From assembly GCA_023229795.1 (NCBI GenBank), contig JALNYP010000030.1, forward strand, positions 1 through 44,694: 44,694 bases of DNA, read 5' to 3'. The notes beneath the pieces are model-generated. The model did not search any database. It was not told where the DNA came from and worked only from the letters and a program-made list of their open reading frames with translations. This document shows, piece by piece, positions 31,847 to 39,075 of the stretch. This DNA comes from Syntrophobacterales bacterium. GTDB lineage: Bacteria > Desulfobacterota > Desulfobaccia > Desulfobaccales > 0-14-0-80-60-11. Each line of letters starts with the position of its first letter. Position 1 is the stretch's first letter. Made by a program: the position numbers and the translations under genes.

Positions 31847-33179
31847 AAAGATCAGCATCCTGGTGGTGGATGATGAGGTGAGCATCCGCGAATCTTTGCA
31901 CGGTTGGCTCAAACGGGGCGGCTATCAGGTGGAGACCGCGGCCGACGGTCTCGCGGCGTTGGACAAAATCCGGGAGAAGCATTACGACATTGTGCTCATC
32001 GATGTTAAAATGCCGGAGATGGACGGCCTTTCCCTGCTCAAAAAGCTCAAGGAAAGCGAAGCCGACACGGCCATGCTCATGATGACGGCCCACGGCGATA
32101 TCCATGACGCCATCGAAGCGATCAAGTTGGGGGCCTACGACTATCTGCTCAAGCCCTTCGAATTGGAGGAACTGAATTTCACCCTCGAAAAAATGGTCGA
32201 GATGCAAAACCTGGCGATGGAGAACCTGATTCTCAAAGAGCGGCTGGCGACCATCACCCGCTTTGAAAACCTGGTGGGCCAGTCTCCGGTCATGCTCAAG
32301 CTGTTCGAAACCATCGTCACGGTCGCCCAAACTGACGCCACCGTCTTGATTACCGGGGAAACCGGCACGGGCAAAGAACTGGTGGCCAGGGCCATCCATG
32401 CCCAGAGCGCCCGGTGTTATGCCCCCTTTATTGCCCTCAACTGCGGGGCCTTTACGGAACATCTCCTCGAGAGTGAGCTCTTCGGGCATGAAAAAGGCGC
32501 GTTCACGGACGCCAAATATACCAAGAAAGGCCGCCTGGAAATGGCGCATGGCGGGACCCTCTTCCTGGATGAGGTGGGCGACATCTCCATGAAGATGCAG
32601 ATCGACCTGCTCAGGGTCCTGGAGACCCGGGAGTTCACCCGGGTCGGCGGCACCATCCCGTTGCGCAGCAATTTCCGGGTCATCGCCGCCACCAACCAGG
32701 ACCTCCATGAAGCCATCCGGCGCAAAACCTTTCGCCAGGACCTGTTCTACCGCCTGAACGTCATCCATCTCCGGGTGCCCCCCTTAAGGGAGCGGCCGGA
32801 AGATATTCCCCTGCTGGCGCAGCATTTCCTGAGACGCTACGCCACCGAGACCAAAAAAAAAATCGACTCCATCCTGCCGAAGGCCATGGAGGCAATGCAG
32901 CGCTATGCCTGGCCGGGAAACGTCCGGGAGTTGGAAAACGCCATCGAACGGGCGGTCGTGGTGGGGAAAGGCCGGCAGATCAAGCCCGGTGACCTGCCGT
33001 TTGTGACTGCCGGCGAGGTGCCGGAATTGGGGGAATTATCCCTGGAGGAACTGGAGCGCCAACATATCGCCCGGCTCCTGGCCACCAAAGGCGGCAATCT
33101 CTCCAATGTGGCCCGGGTGCTGCGCATCAACCGCTCCACGCTCTACGAAAAAATCAAGAAATACGGCCTTAGCACTTGA
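31833..33179 (+). CDS. NtrC-type sigma-54-dependent response regulator
   Basis: A 448-residue activator. Receiver at 1-120 with Asp57 (IVLIDVKMPEMDG). AAA+ domain at about 140-375: Walker A GETGTGKELVARAIH at 173, sigma-54 contact loop GHEKGAFTDAKYTKKGR (GAFTGA is changed to GAFTDA), Walker B GGTLFLDEVGDISMKMQ. Fis-type helix-turn-helix at the C-terminus (GGNLSNVARVLRINRSTLYE). It overlaps the kinase gene by 14 bp, so the two form a two-component pair. Sigma-54 promoters at 21986 and 36084 with matching upstream dyads are its likely targets. Confidence 0.93.
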   Translation: MLPHKKISILVVDDEVSIRESLHGWLKRGGYQVETAADGLAALDKIREKHYDIVLIDVKMPEMDGLSLLKKLKESEADTAMLMMTAHGDIHDAIEAIKLGAYDYLLKPFELEELNFTLEKMVEMQNLAMENLILKERLATITRFENLVGQSPVMLKLFETIVTVAQTDATVLITGETGTGKELVARAIHAQSARCYAPFIALNCGAFTEHLLESELFGHEKGAFTDAKYTKKGRLEMAHGGTLFLDEVGDISMKMQIDLLRVLETREFTRVGGTIPLRSNFRVIAATNQDLHEAIRRKTFRQDLFYRLNVIHLRVPPLRERPEDIPLLAQHFLRRYATETKKKIDSILPKAMEAMQRYAWPGNVRELENAIERAVVVGKGRQIKPGDLPFVTAGEVPELGELSLEELERQHIARLLATKGGNLSNVARVLRINRSTLYEKIKKYGLST

Positions 33180-33216
33180 GGATGGGCCGCTTCGGGGCCT
33201 CCGGCCTTAAGAATTC

Positions 33217-33852
33217 ATGCCTTCCTTCCCGTTTTTAGGCTTGGTGGCCTTGGGTCCGGTTGATCCGGAAATCCTGCGGCAGTTGCGCGCCGCGCTCACC
33301 AAGATTCTGGCTCTGCCGGCGCGCGTCCTGCGCCCCAAACCTTTACCTCAGCAAGCTTACCACGCGGTGCGGCAACAGTACCACTCCACCCGGCTCCTGG
33401 AATATTTATTAACCGACGATGACTCCCGCGCCTATCGGATATTAGGGATTACCACGGCCGACCTCTTCATCCCGATCTTTACCTTCGTGTTCGGCGAAGC
33501 CCAACTGGAGGGCAAGGCCGCGGTTATCTCCATGTGCCGGCTCCGGGGCGAAATCGAGGGTTTCGCACCGTCAAAGTCTATTTTCTTAAGAAGGCTCCTC
33601 AAGTTAAGCCTGCATGAATTGGGTCATACCTTCGGCCTGGGGCACTGTAGGCAAGACGGCTGCCTGTCGGGATTTTCGGCCAACCTGGAGATTCTAGACC
33701 GGAAGAACCTGGCATTTTGCCAATATTGCCAGGCCCTTCTGGCCGATCACTTCCGGGACCAGGGACTTGATCAAGTTAAACGGTATGGAGAAACTCCCGC
33801 ACCAGGCGCTCCCATCCCAACTGCGGATAGGCCCCGAAGACATCGTCGATGA
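33217..33852 (+). CDS. amzA: Archaemetzincin-type zinc peptidase
   Basis: A 211-residue protein of the archaemetzincin family (M54). Zinc site and second metal site: H133-E-L-G-H137-TFGLG-H143-C144, then C149 after four residues and a C-x2-C at 168-171 (AFCQYCQAL). The family pattern is HExxHxxGxxHCx4CxMx17CxxC; here Met, the Met-turn residue, is Ser151 and the next interval is 16. The N-terminal half (PVDPEILRQLRAALTKIL, VLGITTADLFIPIFTFVFGE-like) fits. The last 77 bp overlap the convergent gcvH-like gene, and the terminal residues (DRPRRHRR) look non-conserved. The ribosome site is weak. Activity uncertain because of the Met change. Confidence 0.8.
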   Translation: MPSFPFLGLVALGPVDPEILRQLRAALTKILALPARVLRPKPLPQQAYHAVRQQYHSTRLLEYLLTDDDSRAYRILGITTADLFIPIFTFVFGEAQLEGKAAVISMCRLRGEIEGFAPSKSIFLRRLLKLSLHELGHTFGLGHCRQDGCLSGFSANLEILDRKNLAFCQYCQALLADHFRDQGLDQVKRYGETPAPGAPIPTADRPRRHRR

Positions 33853-34651
33853 TCATCCCCCCGGAAGGCATCGTCACCCCGACCATGGATTCCAGCAGGC
33901 CCAGCAGCCGGTGGGATTCATGTTCCATCCAGGCGACATTGCACTGGCCGAAGAGCATCTTTTCCAGGTCCGGCTTCAGATTGGTGGGGGTGACCACGAA
34001 CAGCCAGCCCTCGCCGTAAGGGTCGTCATGCAGCAGTCTGGGAGTTTGCCGGAGCCGGGGATTCACCGCCTCAATGACGCCGTTCAGCGGCGCCAGGACC
34101 GCGGCTGGTTTCCCCTGGCGGCTTAGGGTCAAGGCCACCTCGTCGGCGTGAATCTCCTCCCCGGGGTCGGGGAGCTTGAGATTAGCGGCGGGGCCAAAGA
34201 CCTTCTGGGCAAAGTCGTCTAAACCGATGCGGACCCGGCCGGCATTTTCCAGGGCGACCCAGGTATGACCCCGGTGGAGAAAGTTGGAGGTGGGCACCAT
34301 GATGCCGAAAACCTCCTGCACCTTGGGTCCTTCCGGGGCCAGGAAGAAATCAAACTGCTCCTCCAGGAGCTCATCAAAGGAACATTGATGACAATGCCTG
34401 GTCTGCATGAGCTGGCACTTTTGCTGCTCCCCGAAGCGCCGGTGCATCCTTTCCTCCCAGGGGACAGCCTTCTTGGCCCGCGGCGGTTGGGCGGCCTGCT
34501 GCCGGGCCAAACTGTCGGCCGCGGCTTCGCTCATGGCCCGATCGAGTTCACAGTTCTCGCAATCGAAATTCTTATTGCAGATCTTGAAATCGATCACGCC
34601 TGCCTCCATCCAGATGCAGGGCTTTTTCCCTTGGGTAATTTCGTCTGTCAT
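33776..34651 (-). CDS. GcvH-like protein A, long form with Cys-rich N-terminus
   Basis: A 291-residue protein. Residues 1-110 hold a Cys-rich extension (VIDFKICNKNFDCENCELDR and CQLMQTRHCHQC) that could bind metal. Residues about 120-290 are a GcvH domain (FLHRGHTWVALENAGRVRIG, LDDFAQKVFGP, APLNGVIEAVN, DDPYGEGWLF) with a C-terminal extension shared by all three paralogues (W-x-x-x-ESHRLL, MPSGGMIIDDVFG). At the place of the lipoyl lysine (E. coli ESVKAASDIYAP) it has RQGKPAAVLAP: Gly, with Lys shifted by one. So lipoylation as in glycine cleavage is doubtful. GGGGAAGGTGAG precedes the ATG. No gcvP or gcvT is present. Third of three in the operon and convergent with amzA. Confidence 0.82.
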   Translation of the reverse strand: MTDEITQGKKPCIWMEAGVIDFKICNKNFDCENCELDRAMSEAAADSLARQQAAQPPRAKKAVPWEERMHRRFGEQQKCQLMQTRHCHQCSFDELLEEQFDFFLAPEGPKVQEVFGIMVPTSNFLHRGHTWVALENAGRVRIGLDDFAQKVFGPAANLKLPDPGEEIHADEVALTLSRQGKPAAVLAPLNGVIEAVNPRLRQTPRLLHDDPYGEGWLFVVTPTNLKPDLEKMLFGQCNVAWMEHESHRLLGLLESMVGVTMPSGGMIIDDVFGAYPQLGWERLVREFLHTV

Positions 34652-34735
34652 GGTCTCACCTTCCCCGTTTCACCAGTTGCACCGGCAGACGGAGCCAGGT
34701 GCGGCGTGGCTCCGTCCTGCCGGGCCCTCGGGTTT

Positions 34736-35371
34736 TCATAGTTTCCTCTTCCAGCCCTTGGTCGGGAGCGGCAGGAAAAACTCCCGTTCCAGAACTTGCC
34801 AGCCTAACAGGGGAAAATGACCAAAGACATCGTCAATTACGGTGCCGCCGTCCGGGAGAGTATAGTTGGGGCCCATGAGGTTCAGCAAACGGTGGGCCTC
34901 TAAATCGATCCAGGCGACATTGCCTTCTCCGAAAGCCAGGTTGTCCAGATTGCGCTGGAGATTGAGGGGTTTGACCAGAAACAGCCAGCCCTCTCCATAA
35001 GGGTCATCGTGAACCAGGCTGGGCTGCCGGCGCACCTTGGGGTTGATGGCCTCGATCACGCCATCCACCGGCGCCAGGAAGGAGGCGATGCGTTTTTGCC
35101 TGACCATGGCCATGCAAATGTGATCCTGACGGTAAATCCTGCCTACCTCGGGAAACGTAAATTTGTCGGCCGGGCCCAAGACTTTCTGGGAAAAGTCATC
35201 CAATCCCACCCGCACCCGGTCGTTGTTTTCCACCACCACCCAGGCATGCCCCCGGTGCGAATAATAGGTGTCGGTGGGCACTTGGAAGCCGAAGACCTCC
35301 GCCATCTGCGGCTGAGACCGCGCCGGAGGCCGCTCCCACCGCTCTTTATCCACGTTTATTAGCCTGGACAT
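34736..35371 (-). CDS. GcvH-like protein B (lipoyl lysine kept)
   Basis: A 211-residue GcvH-domain protein: YSHRGHAWVVVENNDRVRVG, LDDFSQKVLGPADKFTFPEV, then CMAMVRQKRIASFLAPVDG, which aligns without gaps to E. coli CAVAESVKAASDIYAPVSG and places a Lys at the lipoyl site, although the acidic Glu three residues before it is Arg. The shared C-terminal part is WIDLEAHRLLNLMG and LPDGGTVIDDVFGHFP. AAAGGAGGG lies 7 nt before the ATG. Middle gene of the three; about 60-85 bp separate them. In sulfur oxidisers, GcvH-like LbpA proteins carry sulfur for the sHdr complex; a similar carrier role here is a hypothesis only. Confidence 0.85.
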   Translation of the reverse strand: MSRLINVDKERWERPPARSQPQMAEVFGFQVPTDTYYSHRGHAWVVVENNDRVRVGLDDFSQKVLGPADKFTFPEVGRIYRQDHICMAMVRQKRIASFLAPVDGVIEAINPKVRRQPSLVHDDPYGEGWLFLVKPLNLQRNLDNLAFGEGNVAWIDLEAHRLLNLMGPNYTLPDGGTVIDDVFGHFPLLGWQVLEREFFLPLPTKGWKRKL

Positions 35372-35433
35372 GATCCGTCCCTCCTTTAAGATCGTGAGTT
35401 ATCAAAGCTTCGCTTCCTAGCCGCCGGACGGCC

Positions 35434-36048
35434 TCAGGCGCTTTTCTGCCGTTTCCCCGCGGGGCTGAGGCCCTTTTTCGTCAGGTTTTGCAGGAAGAAT
35501 GCCTGGACCAGGGGCCGCCAGCCGATCTCCGGATAGTGGCCATAGAGGTCATCCACCACGGCGCCGCCATCCGGCAGGGTCACCCCCACCGTGCTGCCCA
35601 TCAGGTTCAGCAGCCGGTGGGATTCTTCATTGATCCAGGTGGCGTTGGCTTCCCCGGAAAACAGGTTATCCAGGTTGGGCTGGAGATTGAGGGGTTTGAC
35701 CAGGAACAGCCACCCCTCCCCATAAGGGTCGTCGTGGATCAGGCCGGGCTTCTGGCGAATCTTGGGGTTAATGGCCTCGATGACGCCATCCACCGGCGCC
35801 TCGAAGGAGGCCTTGCGCCCCTGTTTGAACAGGGCCAGGCAGGGATGATCCTGGTAATATGCCTTGCCGACCTCGGGCAGCTTGAGGTCGTCGGCCGGCC
35901 CCAGGATTTTCTGGGAAAAATCATCCAAGCCGACCCGCACCTGGCCCGACGCTTCCAGCACCGCCCAGGTATGGCCCCGATGCAAATAATAGGTCTCGGT
36001 GGGTACCTGGAAACCAAATACCTCAACTGTTTTCGTATAGTTATTCAT
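35434..36048 (-). CDS. GcvH-like protein C (lipoyl lysine lost)
   Basis: A 204-residue GcvH-domain protein, first in the operon: YLHRGHTWAVLEASGQVRVG, LDDFSQKILGPADDLKLPEV, CLALFKQGRKASFEAPVDG. In ungapped alignment with E. coli GcvH the lipoyl position is Gly, with Arg and Lys next. The C-terminal part is WINEESHRLLNLMGSTVGV and LPDGGAVVDDLYGHYPEIGW. AAAGGG sits about 9 nt before the ATG. A sigma-54 promoter at 36084-36099 lies just upstream and gives a leader of about 25 nt. Function unknown; it is not a normal glycine cleavage H protein. Confidence 0.83.
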   Translation of the reverse strand: MNNYTKTVEVFGFQVPTETYYLHRGHTWAVLEASGQVRVGLDDFSQKILGPADDLKLPEVGKAYYQDHPCLALFKQGRKASFEAPVDGVIEAINPKIRQKPGLIHDDPYGEGWLFLVKPLNLQPNLDNLFSGEANATWINEESHRLLNLMGSTVGVTLPDGGAVVDDLYGHYPEIGWRPLVQAFFLQNLTKKGLSPAGKRQKSA

Positions 36049-36083
36049 TATGACATCCCTTTTAGGCGTTTGACCTATAAGGG

Positions 36084-36099
36084 AGCAATGAATATGCCA
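36084..36099 (-). promoter_or_regulatory. Sigma-54 promoter of the gcvH-like operon
   Basis: Minus strand TGGCATA-TTCA-TTGCT, a near-consensus -24/-12 element with exact GG-N10-GC spacing. Predicted start near 36073, 25 nt before the ATG at 36048. Confidence 0.75.
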
Positions 36100-36175
36100 A
36101 CCTCGACCTTCTACTGTATCTTATTGATAATATTGCCAATTAAATATCAGGGTGATTACTGCGGACCAAGACAAC

Positions 36176-36194
36176 CTGTTGGATAAATCAACAG
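36176..36194 (-). promoter_or_regulatory. Putative activator site of the gcvH-like operon
   Basis: Perfect dyad CTGTTG-GATAAAT-CAACAG. Its edge is 77 bp from the -24 element. In promoter orientation it resembles the dyad upstream of the Sec-Hdr operon at nearly the same distance (78 bp). Confidence 0.55.
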
Positions 36195-36204
36195 ACAAAA
36201 TCTC

Positions 36205-36252
36205 TACAACAAGCTATCTTATTGATTCTATTGATAAACACAAATTGTTGTA
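36205..36252. repeat. Second inverted repeat upstream of the gcvH-like operon
   Basis: TACAACAA (36205-36212) and TTGTTGTA (36245-36252) are exact inverted repeats 32 bp apart. They contain the same CAACA/TGTTG words as the activator site next to them, so may be further binding sites. The stretch from here to 36405 holds no recognisable gene. Confidence 0.4.
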
Positions 36253-36405
36253 AATTCCTACGAATTAGGGAGAGGCCAGCAGATTGATTTAGCCCCGGAG
36301 GAAGGAGGCTGGAGACGATGTAAAGCTTTAGCTTGGCTGAGAACCTGAGAAGGAGGCCGGGGGCCAGCCGGGCGGCCGGGCAACGATTCGGCCCGCGCGG
36401 GGACC

Positions 36406-36442
36406 AAAAAAGCCGCCCTCCCCTGAAGCAGGCAGGACGGCT
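36406..36442 (-). terminator. Terminator of the radical SAM gene
   Basis: Minus strand AGCCGTCC (36442-36435) pairs with GGGCGGCT (36418-36411) with one G-T pair, followed by six Ts (36411-36406). It starts about 60 nt after the stop at 36502. Confidence 0.8.
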
Positions 36443-36501
36443 AAACTGGCATGAGCGGGGCCGCGCGCCCAGCGGCTTAATTTTCTTTACCGAAAACCGT
36501 C

Positions 36502-38364
36502 TTAAACCGGGGTCCCCACTTCGGCCAAGGTCTGGAAATAGACGCGACGGATCAGCTTGAGGCGCGTGTGGAAGCACAGACCCAGCTCCATGCAGGCATT
36601 ATAGAAGGACTCCCGGCTGAATTCCACGGCGAGCAGCCGGGCCATGGTCTCCTGGGTGAACTCCTGGTGCAGGTCTTTGATTTTCTGGGCCGCGCCCCCC
36701 AGTCCGTGCCACAGCGGCACCAGGATGAGGTCGGCCTGCTCCTGCAACCGGGCGATTTCGCTCCGGACCAGTTGCACGGCCGGTAAGGCAGCGCTCTCGG
36801 GCCTTTCCGGGCTGGTTTCCTGGACTACTTCCACCCCCAGGCGCTCCAGGAACTTGACGAGAAATTCCTTGGGGCCCGTCTCCCAGGTACACAGGTTCCA
36901 GACGTCCCCGGGAATCCCCACGCGGGGATTGCGGCCTTTCTGGGGCAGCCACTGGCGCCACTGTTGCGCCTGGGTGAAGAGGCGCTCCTGGAGTTGCTGG
37001 AAATAATTGTTGCGCTTCAGGGTAGCCTTCCACAGGATGATGCGGCCGTACGCCTTCATTTTGGCGAAAAACAGGTCCCGGGCAATGAGGCGCTTAATCA
37101 CCGAGGTCCAGCTATAAAATTTCTTCATGGCCCGGGTGGTTTCCATCTGCAGCTCATACGGCGTGAACTGACGCGGCTGGAACACGGTGTGATGACCGTC
37201 ATACTGGCTCCAGTCCCGGCAGATGATGCGGTTTTGGGCCTCCATCTCCTGGTAGTAAGGCGTGCCGGGCAACGGGGTGAGGATCAGGTACTGCAAGGAG
37301 TCCAGGTCCAGTTGGCGGGAAACCTTCACGGTGTCCCGGATCACCTGGTAGTGGTCCTCTTCGGAGCCGAACACGAACATGCCGTGTACCTTGATGCCGT
37401 ATTGGTGGAAATTGGTGACGCAGTCCTTGATGCCTTCCACGGTCTGGGACTTGTTATAGGCCTTCAGCGTGGCGGGGTTGATGGATTCCAGCCCCACGAA
37501 GACGATGTAGCAGCCGCTCTTGGCCATAAGCTCCAGAAGTTCGGGGTCCTTGGCGGATTCCACCCGAACCTGGGCGCTCCATTCGATCTTCAGACCTTCC
37601 GCAATGATGCGCTCGCATAATTCCTTGGTGCGCTGGCGGTCGGCGGTGAAGTTGTCGTCGCAGAAAAAGATATGGCGGGCCTGAAGGCCGTTCTGGCGAA
37701 TCTCTGCGATCACCCGGTCGATGGATGTGACCCGGTGCTTGCGCCCGAACATCATGATCACCGAACAGAAGCTGCAGTTGAAGGGGCAGCCCCGGGAGGT
37801 GGCGATGGAGACCACACCCCTCCGATTCCGCGCCTTCCAGCCGTGAATCAGGCCGTAATCGGGGATGGGCAGGGAATCCAGATCCCCCAGGAACGGGCGC
37901 CAGGGGTTTTGGTGGATGGTATCGCCGTCCCGGTAACAGAGATTAGGGATCTCCGCCAGGTTGCCGCCGTGGGTCAGGACGTTGAGCAGTTCCGGCAGGG
38001 CCTCGTCGCCCTCGCCGCACACCACATAGTCGGCATGCTCCAGCCCCTCCAGGGGCAGGAAACTGGGGTGGGCGCCCCCCAAGACCACCGGCAGGCCCTG
38101 CCGGCGATAGAAGTCCGCCAACTCGTAAGTCCGGGGCGCGGTGGAGGAGATACTGGAAATACAGACCAAATCCGGTTGAAAATCCAGGGTGGCGTAATCC
38201 GGCGCGGAGATCTCTTCAATCACCACTTTGACTGCCATACCCTGCTGCTTCAGGATGGTGCCCAACAATAGCGACCCCAACCGGGGGATAGCCACCCGGC
38301 TGAAAATGTGCTCCCGGGGAGACCGGGGTTCGATGAATAATACCTTTTGAATGGGCCGCGTCAT
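36502..38364 (-). CDS. B12-binding-domain radical SAM protein
   Basis: A 620-residue enzyme. Residues about 5-135 form a cobalamin-binding-type Rossmann domain (KVLFIEPRSPREHIFSR, LPVVLGGAHPSFLP, ADYVVCGEGDEALPELL) without an obvious DxHxxG motif. The radical SAM core follows, with C192-x3-C196-x2-C199 in ATSRGCPFNCSFCSV binding the 4Fe-4S/SAM centre. The barrel includes HIFFCDDNFTADRQR and VGLESINPATLKAYNKSQ. The class holds methyltransferases and ring-forming enzymes (HpnP-, BchE- and PhpK-like) and the substrate cannot be read. AGGAG six nt before the ATG at 38364 decides the start; the frame is open 8 codons upstream. C-terminal residues about 470-620 are family-specific. Alone in its transcript, ending in a clear terminator. 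Confidence 0.9.
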   Translation of the reverse strand: MTRPIQKVLFIEPRSPREHIFSRVAIPRLGSLLLGTILKQQGMAVKVVIEEISAPDYATLDFQPDLVCISSISSTAPRTYELADFYRRQGLPVVLGGAHPSFLPLEGLEHADYVVCGEGDEALPELLNVLTHGGNLAEIPNLCYRDGDTIHQNPWRPFLGDLDSLPIPDYGLIHGWKARNRRGVVSIATSRGCPFNCSFCSVIMMFGRKHRVTSIDRVIAEIRQNGLQARHIFFCDDNFTADRQRTKELCERIIAEGLKIEWSAQVRVESAKDPELLELMAKSGCYIVFVGLESINPATLKAYNKSQTVEGIKDCVTNFHQYGIKVHGMFVFGSEEDHYQVIRDTVKVSRQLDLDSLQYLILTPLPGTPYYQEMEAQNRIICRDWSQYDGHHTVFQPRQFTPYELQMETTRAMKKFYSWTSVIKRLIARDLFFAKMKAYGRIILWKATLKRNNYFQQLQERLFTQAQQWRQWLPQKGRNPRVGIPGDVWNLCTWETGPKEFLVKFLERLGVEVVQETSPERPESAALPAVQLVRSEIARLQEQADLILVPLWHGLGGAAQKIKDLHQEFTQETMARLLAVEFSRESFYNACMELGLCFHTRLKLIRRVYFQTLAEVGTPV

Positions 38365-38424
38365 CTCGTACTCCTCATGGAACTGCACCCCTGATCCCAG
38401 GAGTGAGGGTCAATGGACAAAACT

Positions 38425-38452
38425 TTCCTGGGGCATGTCTCATGCCCAGGAA
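38425..38452 (-). promoter_or_regulatory. Inverted repeat and possible sigma-54 element before the radical SAM gene
   Basis: TTCCTGGG-G-CATG and CATG-CCCAGGAA form a 12-bp dyad with one bulge. On the minus strand, the stretch 38446-38433 (GGCATG-AGAC-ATGC) has GG-N10-GC spacing, so it could be a sigma-54 promoter with a weak -12 block. The dyad may instead be an operator or an mRNA hairpin in the leader. Confidence 0.35.
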
Positions 38453-38559
38453 GAGCTTCGATAACAAGCGATGGTCAAAAATATACCTTATGGAACTGTA
38501 AAGGGGAGAGAGCCAAAAGTCAATGGAATTCTGGGGCGCTCGGCGGATGGCAAGCATAA

Positions 38560-38594
38560 GAAGCAGACTCCCTCCCGCAGGGGGAGTCTGCTTC
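38560..38594 (-). terminator. Strong hairpin downstream of dsrC
   Basis: Perfect 13-bp stem, GAAGCAGACTCCC (38560-38572) with GGGAGTCTGCTTC (38582-38594), and a 9-nt loop. It lies 36 nt past the dsrC stop. The T tract is poor (TTATG), so it may also protect the mRNA 3' end; dsrC messages are abundant in sulfate reducers. Confidence 0.65.
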
Positions 38595-38629
38595 GCCTGT
38601 TGCTTGAGTAGAGAGACGCGGAGAACGCT

Positions 38630-38947
38630 TTAGACGCAACCGGTGGGTTTCGCCAATCCGGCCATCTTGCAAGCGCCTTTGCCCGGCCCTGAGGGGAACA
38701 GCTCGTAAATATGTTTCAGTTTGTAGCCGGTTACCTTGGAAAGGATCCGGACCATGGGGGCAATGCCGTTCTTCTTGTAGTAATCCTGGAGCATGTTGAT
38801 GACTTTCCAATGCTCATCGTTCAGCTCAGCGATGCCCTCGGATTCCTTAACGTAGTCCACCCACTCTTCATTCCACTGATCCAGATTTTCCAGAAAGCCG
38901 TCTTCGTCTACGGTAAAGGTTTTGCCTTTGAATTCCACGGTGGCCAT
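38630..38947 (-). CDS. dsrC: DsrC sulfur-carrier protein
   Basis: A 105-residue DsrC/TusE-family protein. The C-terminal arm GPGKGACKMAGLAKPTGCV has both redox cysteines, Cys93 and Cys104, ten residues apart, which marks true DsrC rather than TusE (one Cys). The core motifs are DEDGFLENLDQWNEEW, GIAELNDEHWKVI and YELFPSGPGKG. In dissimilatory sulfate reduction DsrC takes sulfur from DsrAB as a trisulfide that the DsrMKJOP membrane complex then reduces. It is encoded alone with its own promoter and hairpin, as dsrC often is, apart from dsrAB. GGAGG lies 10 nt before the ATG. Confidence 0.96.
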   Translation of the reverse strand: MATVEFKGKTFTVDEDGFLENLDQWNEEWVDYVKESEGIAELNDEHWKVINMLQDYYKKNGIAPMVRILSKVTGYKLKHIYELFPSGPGKGACKMAGLAKPTGCV

Positions 38948-38996
38948 GCAGAGATATCCTCCTTCGATATTTTAATCGCCGGGTTTTTAGTTTTCA

Positions 38997-39025
38997 AACG
39001 TATGTCATTGTGAAATTTTTGTCAA
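38997..39025 (-). promoter_or_regulatory. Sigma-70 promoter of dsrC
   Basis: Minus strand TTGACA (39025-39020), 17-nt spacer, TACGTT (39002-38997), within AT-rich DNA 50-78 bp upstream of the ATG. Confidence 0.55.
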
Positions 39026-39075
39026 GCACTAAAAATTCCCTAAGATTCAATACTACCCTAATGAGACCGATATTG

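Noticed and set aside
33776..36048. A normal glycine cleavage system
   Set aside because: No gcvP or gcvT is present, two of three proteins lack the lipoyl Lys, and all have an extra C-terminal domain.
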